Assembly (NCBI GenBank): GCA_003696875.1
Contig: RFHL01001235.1
Location: forward strand, 1 to 5,842
Length of the DNA stretch: 5,842 nucleotides
Direction: 5' to 3'
From: Bacteroidota bacterium
GTDB lineage: Bacteria; Bacteroidota; Bacteroidia; J057
Shown: positions 1 through 5,145 of the stretch, piece after piece
Layout: every line of letters begins with the position of its first letter
How positions within the stretch are numbered: position 1 is the stretch's first letter
The notes under the pieces: model-generated
Seen by the model: only the letters and a program-made list of their open reading frames with translations
Databases searched by the model: none
Told to the model about the DNA's origin: nothing
Position numbers and translations under genes: made by a program

Positions 1-9
1 ATGGGGTTA

Positions 10-1605
10 TCAGTCTGTGAAGGCCGTGCGCCAGGCTTGCAGGCGAGCCAGGATCTGGTCTACGGAGATGAGGTCGGGCTCGCCTCCGCGGGCTTTCCAC
101 TCCGCGCCGCCCTCGGACAGGGCGCGCCGCCCCAGGGTGATCCGCAGGGGTACCCCCCTCAGGTCGGCGTCCTTGAAGCGGACGCCCGGCCCGGCGGCCT
201 TCTTGGCGCGGTCATCATAGAGGACCCGAAAACCCGCCGCCAGCAAGGCGGCGTAGAGATGCTCGGCCTGGGCGATGGTTTCCTCTCCATCCGCCAGGGA
301 GATGAGGGCCAGATCGAATGGAGCCAGCTCGGCGGGCCAGCTCAGGCCTTCCTCATCGTGGTGGACCTCGCACAGGGCGGTCATGAGTTCAGTCAGATCC
401 CAGCCGACGTAGCCGAGGGCAAGGGGTTCAGGCCGGCCCTGAGAGCTCATGCAGCTAGCCCCCACGCCTTCGGCCAGAGCGGTACCGGCGGCCTCCAGCC
501 GGCCCAGGGGCCGGGCCGGGAGGGTCTCTTCCTCCGCCGGAAGCTGATGGATATTGCCGGTTAGCTCGGCTTCGTAATCCCGGCCATATTGCACCTGTTT
601 CAGGTGGGTGTGTGCTTTATTGGCGCCCGCTACGAGACCGCCGGCGGCGACCACCGATGTATCGGCTAGCACGCGCAGCCGGGGATGGGACAGCCCGACC
701 GGCGAGGCGTAGCCGGGCACCGCGCCAACCTCCCGGAGGTCGGCTTCGGAGGCTGGTTCCATAGTGGTGGCGCCGACCCGCCGGGCCACGGCGGCTTCAT
801 TCACCTCCAGATCGCCGCGGATAACGACCATCAGGAGTTGTGGCTCCGTGTGACCGGCACAAGTGGCACGGTAGCATACGACCTTGGCGGTCTCGGCTGG
901 GCTTATTTGGAGAAAGGCCGCCAACTCGGCGATGGTCTGGACGTCGGGGGTCTCGACCGGGGCCATAGGGTCGGCCGCCGGTGCTCCCTGGGCAAATATC
1001 AGACTGGCCAGGCGGCTGTCCATCTGGCCAGCATGCAGGCGGAGGCTTCCCTCCGGATGGGGTGAGGCCCAGGTCCAGGCGAGGGCGCTCCCGAGCAGGT
1101 TCGGTAACATGGCCACCGGCTGCCCTGGCAGGTCCCAACGGGTCAGAAGGTCGGAGTAGGCCTCCTGGAGGCGGCTCATCTCGGCTTCGAGGGCTTCTTC
1201 ATCCGGGGTGAGGACCCAGGCCTCCAGCCAGGGGCGCCCGGATACCAGCCGCTGCTGCCAGAGGGTGGCCGGCAGTTGCCGGTAGGAACTGATCTCGCTG
1301 CGGGCCAGCCGCAGCAGGGGGACTTCCAGGGCCTGGGCCTCCCAACCGCCGGCGTAGCGGCCAAAATAATGTCCCTGCTCGGCTGGGCCCTCGGGTGCGA
1401 GGATCAGGGGTTGGGGAGCGTCAAGGGGAGCCCGGAGATGCGTGGTGAGGCGCGCCAGGGCGGCCACACCCAGTGGGGACCAGGCCAGGCGGCCAGGGCT
1501 GGTGGCGCGCAGGTAACCCGCGCGCTGAAGCAGCTTCATCCCCGCCGGGGCGGGATCGGCAGGATCTTGACGAAGGGTCGTGCTGAGGAGGGAAGAAAGA
1601 CGCAT
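10..1605 (-). CDS. Degenerate prolyl-tRNA synthetase-like protein with intact INS editing domain
   Basis: This 531-residue protein is collinear with bacterial-type ProRS (about 570 residues). The N-terminus (M-R-L-S-S-L-L-S-T-T-L, then L-L-Q-R-A-G-Y-L-R) and E-I-S-S-Y-R-Q-L-P (about 104-112) match the class II core. Residues about 217-345 form the inserted editing domain, with K241, a GxxxP motif (G298-P302) and G-A-N-x4-H (H334). Residues about 428-531 form the anticodon-binding domain (D-D-R at 464-466, G-V-R-F-K-D-A-D-L-R-G-V-P). Key aminoacylation residues are missing: the TxE threonine aligns with A92, the motif 2 F-R-x-E segment is absent and the region shortened, and the motif 3 arginine aligns with E406. 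It is therefore unlikely to charge tRNA. A trans-editing hydrolase for misacylated tRNA-Pro, or a tRNA-binding regulator, is inferred. The frame is uninterrupted, which argues against a pseudogene. It starts at ATG 1603-1605 with no Shine-Dalgarno sequence and lies 36 bp downstream of the lipoprotein gene on the same strand. Family assignment is firm; function is a hypothesis. Confidence 0.9.
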   Translation of the reverse strand: MRLSSLLSTTLRQDPADPAPAGMKLLQRAGYLRATSPGRLAWSPLGVAALARLTTHLRAPLDAPQPLILAPEGPAEQGHYFGRYAGGWEAQALEVPLLRLARSEISSYRQLPATLWQQRLVSGRPWLEAWVLTPDEEALEAEMSRLQEAYSDLLTRWDLPGQPVAMLPNLLGSALAWTWASPHPEGSLRLHAGQMDSRLASLIFAQGAPAADPMAPVETPDVQTIAELAAFLQISPAETAKVVCYRATCAGHTEPQLLMVVIRGDLEVNEAAVARRVGATTMEPASEADLREVGAVPGYASPVGLSHPRLRVLADTSVVAAGGLVAGANKAHTHLKQVQYGRDYEAELTGNIHQLPAEEETLPARPLGRLEAAGTALAEGVGASCMSSQGRPEPLALGYVGWDLTELMTALCEVHHDEEGLSWPAELAPFDLALISLADGEETIAQAEHLYAALLAAGFRVLYDDRAKKAAGPGVRFKDADLRGVPLRITLGRRALSEGGAEWKARGGEPDLISVDQILARLQAWRTAFTD

Positions 1606-1623
1606 GGGATTTGGACAAAAGAG

Positions 1624-1640
1624 ACCGGAAAAGGGCCGGT
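1624..1640. other. Short hairpin between the two minus-strand genes
   Basis: ACCGG (1624-1628) and CCGGT (1636-1640) form a 5-bp stem with a 7-nt loop. It lies in the 36-bp gap between the lipoprotein stop and the ProRS-like start. Read on the minus strand it is followed by CTCTTTTG, a poor T-tract, and on the plus strand by TTTA. It could be a weak terminator or attenuator that lowers read-through into the ProRS-like gene, or an mRNA processing structure. The stem is too short to be confident. Confidence 0.3.
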
Positions 1641-1641
1641 T

Positions 1642-2718
1642 TTAGTCCAAATATACGACGATGCGGCTAATGACCATGTGCAGGTGTTCCACGCCTTCGG
1701 CATTGGTGGTGAAGACCTGGTTGCCTTGATATTTCGTCAGGAGTTTTTGGCCTTCCGCGTCAGGGCGGGGGCTGAGAACCGCGTAGAAGTACTTTTCGTA
1801 AGGGGCCAGGCTCCCTTTGCGCCAGGAGTGGATGGTGCCACTGTAGGTCCAATTGAAGCCATAGTAGCTGAAAGGGGCTTTATTGACCTTGACGGCCTCG
1901 CTGGCGGCGAGGCCGACGGTGAGGCCCTGGGGCGTAAACCACTGGGAACGAGGCTGGTCAAAGTAGACAGCCTTGATCTCGCTGCGGGTATCGTCTTTCC
2001 AGGTGATCCGAAATTCATTGGCGTTGCCGGCCCAGACGATGGTGCACTCCTCCTCTCGCTTGTCGGGCAGGGCGACCTGGCCCCGGCTGACCTGGCCCGG
2101 CCCGAAGAGGGAGACGAGGTCGGTTTCGGAGGTCTTGAGGCGCACGGGGCCTACCCGCTTGCCGGGTACGATCAGGAAATCCTGGCTCAGGCTGTTGTCA
2201 CCGGCCGGCCCGCGGGTGCGGGCGGCGGGGTCGGTGCTGCCCCCACCCATCCCGAGAAAGTCTCGGTAGTTGGGCGCGATGTAGCGCACGCCCCCTTCGT
2301 GCACCCAGCCCATGACGCCGTCTTTGGTTTTAATCAGGATCCAGGGATCGATAAAGCGCTGGCCCCGCAGCATAAACTCGGTCTTGCGCACGGTGCGCTG
2401 ATAGAGGTACTCGGCTACCTCGCCTTCCTGCATCAGGCCGATCTGGGGCATGTCTTCGCCGGGCTGGACCTTTACGACCAGCTTGTCCACCCAGGCCTGC
2501 ACCTGGTTGGGGCGGGTCATGTCCTCAAATTCGGCCGACATATCACCGAGCCCCTGGACGAGCTGGTCCACGATGACCGCCGGATCCTGACTCCCGGGTT
2601 GACCGCCCGTGCCAGGTGTGCCAGGAGGCGCACAGGCCCAGGCGCTGCCCAGCAAAACAATCAGGACCCACAGGCGGGGAGAAAAAAAAGCAGACATGTC
2701 AGCGGGTTGGATGGACAT
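1642..2718 (-). CDS. Putative SH3-domain lipoprotein of unknown function
   Basis: This 358-residue protein has an export signal: a hydrophobic stretch W-V-L-I-V-L-L-G-S-A-W-A followed by C29. The lipobox (A-W-A-C) is relaxed but plausible for lipidation, and a Pro/Gly/Thr-rich linker (30-45) follows. Residues about 80-147 resemble a bacterial SH3 domain: V-V-K-V-Q-P-G-E, then W-I-L-I-K-T-K-D-G-V-M-G-W-V-H. After a disordered linker (157-178), residues about 181-358 form a second domain with V-P-G-K-R-V-G, L-F-G, F-R-I-T-W-K-D, and Y-Y-G-F-N-W-T-Y-S-G. I recall this pattern from Bacteroidota SH3 lipoproteins but cannot name the family. It probably acts at the cell envelope; no enzymatic motif is seen. 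ATG 2716-2718 is the longest start. Met8 (2695-2697) would give a tighter 21-residue signal peptide and is an equally good choice. It is the first gene of the minus-strand pair with the ProRS-like gene. Confidence 0.85.
   Translation of the reverse strand: MSIQPADMSAFFSPRLWVLIVLLGSAWACAPPGTPGTGGQPGSQDPAVIVDQLVQGLGDMSAEFEDMTRPNQVQAWVDKLVVKVQPGEDMPQIGLMQEGEVAEYLYQRTVRKTEFMLRGQRFIDPWILIKTKDGVMGWVHEGGVRYIAPNYRDFLGMGGGSTDPAARTRGPAGDNSLSQDFLIVPGKRVGPVRLKTSETDLVSLFGPGQVSRGQVALPDKREEECTIVWAGNANEFRITWKDDTRSEIKAVYFDQPRSQWFTPQGLTVGLAASEAVKVNKAPFSYYGFNWTYSGTIHSWRKGSLAPYEKYFYAVLSPRPDAEGQKLLTKYQGNQVFTTNAEGVEHLHMVISRIVVYLD
1648..1655 (-). promoter_or_regulatory. TAnnTTTG-like -7 element upstream of the ProRS-like gene
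   Basis: The minus strand reads TATATTTG here, a full match to the Bacteroidota -7 consensus TAnnTTTG. It sits within the last codons of the lipoprotein gene, about 42 bp upstream of the ProRS-like ATG. No TTTG -33 element is visible at the expected distance, and the stretch encodes the residues V-Y-L, so the match may be chance. If real, it would give the ProRS-like gene its own promoter within the operon. Confidence 0.25.
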
Positions 2719-2741
2719 GGAAAAGCGAAAACAAATCGGCC

Positions 2742-2757
2742 GAGACCCGGTGGTCTC
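2742..2757. repeat. Inverted repeat GAGACC-CGGT-GGTCTC
   Basis: Perfect 6-bp arms flank a 4-nt spacer. The repeat lies 24 bp upstream of the lipoprotein start, downstream of the minus-strand TATAAT-like element. It could be a regulator operator or a hairpin in the lipoprotein mRNA leader. Confidence 0.5.
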
Positions 2758-2773
2758 CGCAGATTATACGCAA

Positions 2774-2787
2774 TTCTCCTCGGAGAA
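2774..2787. repeat. Inverted repeat TTCTCC-TC-GGAGAA, candidate operator
   Basis: Perfect 6-bp arms flank a 2-nt centre, 77 bp upstream of the ArsR-type start and followed by CGCA and nine T. A short symmetric site beside a winged-helix regulator gene suggests an autoregulatory operator. Read as RNA on the plus strand, the hairpin plus T-run also resembles a small terminator, though no plus-strand gene lies upstream. It shares the TCTCC sequence with the neighbouring repeat at 2742-2757. Confidence 0.45.
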
Positions 2788-2864
2788 CGCATTTTTTTTT
2801 CTTGCTTTTTTTAAACTAAAAGGCAGAGTAGGGGGTTATCTTGGAAACGTAACGCAATAAGGAT

Positions 2865-3182
2865 ATGAACGCCGTAAAAACTGGCTGGACCACTCCCCAG
2901 ATGGAGTTGCTTACCCACACCCTCAAAGCGATTGCCCACCCGATGCGGCTTTCCATTATTGATATTCTCGAGGGGGGACGGCGTATGACCGTGACGGAAA
3001 TCTATACCGAGCTCAATGCAGACCAGTCGGCCGTCTCACATCATCTGAGTATTTTGCGTGACAAAGGCGTACTCAAAGCGGAGCGAAAGGGGAAGTTCAT
3101 TTACTACCGCTTGCACAACTATGCCTACCTATCTTTGATTAATTGCCTTAACGATATACAGCGCGAGTCTATGCTCAACTAG
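2865..3182 (+). CDS. ArsR-family winged-helix transcriptional regulator
   Basis: This 105-residue DNA-binding protein has the usual length of the ArsR/SmtB family. Residues 16-36 (L-T-H-T-L-K-A-I-A-H-P-M-R-L-S-I-I-D-I-L) are the hallmark first helices. The helix-turn-helix follows (T-V-T-E-I-Y, then Q-S-A-V-S-H-H-L-S-I-L-R-D-K-G-V-L), and the wing is K-A-E-R-K-G-K-F-I-Y-Y-R-L (71-83). There is no C-x-C metal motif in the recognition-helix region and only one cysteine (C94), so classical arsenite or cadmium sensing is unlikely. The signal it responds to is unknown. The ATG at 2865-2867 has AAGGA only one base upstream, too close to be a working Shine-Dalgarno site. It is a single-gene transcription unit, divergent from the lipoprotein gene and closed by its own terminator. 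It may repress itself and the divergent operon through the inverted repeats upstream. Confidence 0.92.
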   Translation: MNAVKTGWTTPQMELLTHTLKAIAHPMRLSIIDILEGGRRMTVTEIYTELNADQSAVSHHLSILRDKGVLKAERKGKFIYYRLHNYAYLSLINCLNDIQRESMLN

Positions 3183-3223
3183 CGCGCTGCCATAGCTTGC
3201 TTACTCACGTAGTTTTGCTTTGC

Positions 3224-3250
3224 GCCGGCCTCACTGAGAGGCCGGCTTTT
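3224..3250 (+). terminator. Intrinsic terminator of the ArsR-type gene
   Basis: GCCGGCCTC (3224-3232) pairs perfectly with GAGGCCGGC (3238-3246) around the 5-nt loop ACTGA. Four T residues follow directly (3247-3250). It starts 42 bp after the regulator stop codon, in the gap between two convergent genes. On the minus strand the stem lacks a T-tract after it, but it may still help end the LON-domain transcript, whose stop is at 3253-3255. Confidence 0.85.
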
Positions 3251-3252
3251 GG

Positions 3253-3888
3253 TTAAAAGTCTGGTGGGAAGACGTTCTTGTAGTGCCCGTTGAGTTTGGC
3301 CTTGGCCTTGAGGCGCTCAGTTTCCATCACGACGGGGATGACCCGCTCCAGGTGGCGCAGGATATAGCGCAGTCGCTCCGATTCCTGGGGAAGAGTCAGG
3401 AGCTCATATTCTTCCTTCAGGGACATCCCGATATGGTGACCGATCCGGTACGAGAGGGCCTGGCTGGCGTCGTCTTCAAAAGATTTGGTGATACCCAGCG
3501 CCTGGTGCAGGCGCTGGAGGTTTTCCCGCACGGCGGCTGCCATCTCAGGGGTATGGTCGAGCACATCGTCGAGCCAGCGACCTTCCCCACCGGGGTAGAG
3601 GTGCCCGGGACTCAGCTTGTCAAAGCGCTCAATCTCAAAGCGGCGGATGCCCTCGGTTTGAATGTCCATTTCCCCATTGGCGTAGCGCTTGTCCATGCTG
3701 ATGACCCGCACCTCCGTAGCGACCTTGGCGAGCTGCTGATCGATGACAGCCGGTATACCAAAAGTGAGTCTCTCGGTGAGACAGCTATGAATCAGCTCTT
3801 TGTAGCGCTCCTCAAAAATATGCAGGCGCACTTGCTCACCCGGATAGACGACAAGCCCCAAAGGGAATAATGGCAGGTACGTACCCAT
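3253..3888 (-). CDS. Stand-alone LON substrate-binding-domain protein
   Basis: This 211-residue protein opens with the LON N-domain signature: L-P-L-F-P-L-G-L-V-V-Y-P-G-E (5-18) and L-H-I-F-E-E-R-Y (22-29). It continues with F-G-I-P-A-V, a T-E-V-R-V strand and G-E-M-D-I-Q-T-E-G-I-R-R-F (72-84). A helical C-terminal part follows and ends L-N-G-H-Y-K-N-V-F-P-P-D-F. The AAA+ ATPase and the Ser-Lys protease domain of Lon are both absent. The length is normal for the short bacterial LON-domain family (YcaC/YloC-unrelated, PF02190-type), so this is not a truncated Lon. The role is unknown; binding of protein substrates or partners in the cytoplasm is inferred from the domain. ATG 3886-3888 begins directly before the conserved motif, which fixes the start. 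It lacks a Shine-Dalgarno site, converges with the ArsR-type gene and diverges from the flippase-like gene. Confidence 0.9.
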   Translation of the reverse strand: MGTYLPLFPLGLVVYPGEQVRLHIFEERYKELIHSCLTERLTFGIPAVIDQQLAKVATEVRVISMDKRYANGEMDIQTEGIRRFEIERFDKLSPGHLYPGGEGRWLDDVLDHTPEMAAAVRENLQRLHQALGITKSFEDDASQALSYRIGHHIGMSLKEEYELLTLPQESERLRYILRHLERVIPVVMETERLKAKAKLNGHYKNVFPPDF

Positions 3889-4051
3889 ATCAGTTAAAAT
3901 ACTAAGGTTTGTGGATTTGGGGAAATCGGGAGGGGGCTTTTTTGCGAGGAAAAGCAGCCGCTTTGGCCGGGCGATTCGCTCTGCCTCAGGAAAAATCCCC
4001 TCAGGCTGTGTATCTTTACGCCCGCTTAGCCCGACTTATCCGGGCCTGCTT
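3889..4051. promoter_or_regulatory. Divergent intergenic region upstream of LON-domain and flippase-like genes
   Basis: This 163-bp gap separates divergent genes and should contain promoters for both. On the plus strand, TATCTTTA (4011-4018) is one mismatch from TAnnTTTG and lies about 34 bp before the flippase-like ATG, but no TTTG -33 sits at the right distance. TAAGGTTTG (3903-3911) resembles a -7 element with one extra spacer base. The frame of the flippase-like gene stays open upstream to an ATG at 3911. That extension (G-K-S-G-G-G-F-F-A-R-K) looks non-coding, and the membrane-protein family normally begins near the Met at 4052. Confidence 0.45.
3983..4006 (+). repeat. Hairpin with CCTCAGG direct repeat in flippase-like leader
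   Basis: GCCTCAGG (3983-3990) can pair with CCTCAGGC (3999-4006), giving an 8-position stem with one C-C mismatch and an 8-nt loop. The same bases contain the direct repeat CCTCAGG at 3984-3990 and 3999-4005, spaced 15 bp apart. It lies about 45 bp upstream of the flippase-like start. It may be an operator pair or an RNA structure, or chance. Confidence 0.3.
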
Positions 4052-5077
4052 ATGAAACGATCACTCAAGACGATTGCCCAACTGCTGCTGGGCCTGGGTA
4101 TTGCTGGGTTGCTGTTGTACCTGACCTTTCGGGACAGCTCCCTGGGCGATATCATCCAGGACATGCGGGCCGCAGATCCGTTCTGGTTGGGAATGGGCGC
4201 GTTGGCCTTGCTCCTGATGTTTCTCTTTCGGGCGTTGCGCTGGCAGATGATGCTGGTGCGCTCCGGCCATCCGGCCGGGCTGTTTGCCGTGACCCTCTCA
4301 ACCCTCATCACCTATCTGGTCAACAGCCTTACGCCCAAGCTGGGCGAGGTAGCGCGCTGCTCGGTCTTGCTCAAGACCGACAAGGTGCCCATTTCCACCA
4401 GTCTGGGTACGGTAGTAAGTGAGCGAGTGGCCGATATGCTGGTCCTACTTCTGGGGGTGGGCATCATTTTTCTGCTGGAGATCAACCGCTTGGGTGATCT
4501 GTTCGGGTCCATGTTTGCCCATTTGCTGGGCGAAGACCAACTCCTCGTCCTGGGAGGACTCGCCATAGTAGGCATGCTGGGACTGGTTGCGGGCATCTTG
4601 TTTCTGCGAAGCGAGCGCTTCAAGACCGGCCTCATGGGCCGGATTCAGGTTTTCCTCAAAAGCATGTTCGCTGCGGCAAGCAGCGTATTGCGGCTACGCC
4701 GCCCGTGGTTGTTTGGCCTCTACACCGGCCTGATCTGGTTTTTCCTGGTGCTGATGAATTACTTCTTCATGCTGGCCCTGCCCGCGACCAGCGGGCTGAG
4801 TTTTTACTTTGCTGTGCTCATTCTCTTCATCGGCGGTCTGGGTTGGGCGCTGCCGGTCCCCGGGGGCATCGGGACCACCCATTTCATCGTATTGCAGATT
4901 TTCCTCGCTTTCCTCGGCGAAGCCGGCCGGGAGCCCGGCCTGCAGATCGGCCTGCTGTCCAATGGGGCTACCTTCCTTTTCAACGTGGGCTTTGGCCTGC
5001 TGGCCTGGTTTGCCTTTCTCTGGCTGGTCTTTCGATCGGGGGCCGACAAAAAAAATCCGGGAGTCGCTCATTCCTGA
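4052..5077 (+). CDS. Flippase-like integral membrane protein (UPF0104 / LPG synthase TM family)
   Basis: This 341-residue polytopic inner-membrane protein has about eight hydrophobic segments, near residues 8-25, 45-62, 76-92, 128-143, 164-186, 219-240, 250-268 and 302-328. Family motifs are N-S-L-T-P-K-L-G-E-V-A-R (91-102), G-T-V-V-S-E-R-V-A-D (119-128) and a P-V-P-G-G-I-G-T-T-H loop (268-277) matching the P-x-P-G-G-x-G signature. It lacks the cytosolic lysyl-transferase domain of MprF, so it is not a complete lysyl-phosphatidylglycerol synthase. Relatives are proposed to flip or bind lipids or lipid-linked sugars; the substrate cannot be told here. The start at 4052 fits the first membrane helix (M-K-R-S-L-K-T-I-A-Q) with a positive N-terminus. 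An upstream ATG at 3911 in the same frame would add 47 residues that are not family-like. No Shine-Dalgarno site is visible. It precedes guaB by 135 bp. Confidence 0.88.
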   Translation: MKRSLKTIAQLLLGLGIAGLLLYLTFRDSSLGDIIQDMRAADPFWLGMGALALLLMFLFRALRWQMMLVRSGHPAGLFAVTLSTLITYLVNSLTPKLGEVARCSVLLKTDKVPISTSLGTVVSERVADMLVLLLGVGIIFLLEINRLGDLFGSMFAHLLGEDQLLVLGGLAIVGMLGLVAGILFLRSERFKTGLMGRIQVFLKSMFAAASSVLRLRRPWLFGLYTGLIWFFLVLMNYFFMLALPATSGLSFYFAVLILFIGGLGWALPVPGGIGTTHFIVLQIFLAFLGEAGREPGLQIGLLSNGATFLFNVGFGLLAWFAFLWLVFRSGADKKNPGVAHS

Positions 5078-5088
5078 GAAATTGTCCG

Positions 5089-5096
5089 TATATTTG
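5089..5096 (+). promoter_or_regulatory. TAnnTTTG-like -7 element upstream of guaB
   Basis: TATATTTG is a complete match to the Bacteroidota -7 consensus, 116 bp upstream of the guaB ATG and just after the flippase-like stop. No TTTG -33 element stands 17-23 bp before it. Its last five bases overlap the palindrome at 5092-5106, which would suit repressor control. A second, poorer match, GATATTTG (5201-5208), lies only 4 bp before the guaB ATG. Confidence 0.35.
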
Positions 5097-5106
5097 CCCG
5101 GCAAAT
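5092..5106. repeat. 15-bp palindrome ATTTGCC-C-GGCAAAT, candidate operator
   Basis: Perfect 7-bp arms surround a single central base. It lies 15 bp past the flippase-like stop and overlaps a TAnnTTTG promoter-like element. A 1-nt centre makes it a poor RNA hairpin but a good dimer-binding DNA site, so an operator upstream of guaB is the favoured reading. Confidence 0.5.
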
Positions 5107-5115
5107 GTCCCATCT

Positions 5116-5145
5116 GCGCATGAGGGCCTGAAGCGCGCGTTTTTT
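5116..5145 (+). terminator. Weak terminator-like GC-rich stretch with T6
   Basis: GCGC (5116-5119) can pair with GCGC (5133-5136) around an imperfect inner stem AGG/CCT. The run GCG and T6 (5140-5145) follow. The pairing is interrupted by mismatches, so it is only a possible end for the flippase-like transcript. If it works, guaB needs a promoter downstream in 5146-5212. Confidence 0.25.

Larger units (their letters stand above)
2719..2864. promoter_or_regulatory. Divergent promoter region between lipoprotein and ArsR-type genes
   Basis: This 146-bp non-coding gap must hold promoters for both flanking genes. It is far more AT-rich than the genes, with T9 at 2792-2800 and T7 at 2806-2812. On the minus strand, TATAAT (2763-2768) lies about 45 bp before the lipoprotein ATG but lacks a good -35. 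On the plus strand, TATCTTGG (2837-2844) matches TAnnTTTG with one mismatch, 20 bp before the ArsR-type ATG. Two inverted repeats lie between these elements. Promoter positions are guesses; the divergent layout is certain. Confidence 0.55.

Noticed and set aside
1..564. Plus-strand open frame beginning at the window edge
   Set aside because: It is antisense to the anticodon-binding and motif 3 regions of the ProRS-like gene, which has clear family similarity. No protein motif is seen in it.
10..1605. Calling the gene a normal proS, or a pseudogene
   Set aside because: Signature aminoacylation residues are missing, so a plain prolyl-tRNA ligase name would mislead. The frame is intact and the editing and anticodon-binding motifs are kept, so random decay is also unlikely.
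1276..2814. Long plus-strand open frame (512 codons) opposite the lipoprotein and ProRS-like genes
   Set aside because: It crosses the boundary of two recognisable minus-strand genes, reads as Gly/Ala/Leu-rich sequence without domain motifs, and is typical of the open antisense frame of high-GC genes.
3283..3870. Plus-strand open frame of 195 codons
   Set aside because: It is antisense to the LON-domain gene almost end to end, and the LON signature lies on the minus strand.
3253..3888. Truncated ATP-dependent Lon protease
   Set aside because: The length and C-terminus match the stand-alone LON-domain family, and no ATPase or protease remnant follows the stop codon.
3911..4051. N-terminal extension of the flippase-like gene from ATG 3911
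   Set aside because: The extra 47 residues are basic and low in complexity, with no family match. They cover the divergent intergenic region and its hairpin, and the Met at 4052 directly precedes the first membrane helix.
4052..5077. Complete MprF-type lysyl-phosphatidylglycerol synthase
   Set aside because: Only the membrane part is present; the large cytosolic transferase domain is absent and the gene ends cleanly.
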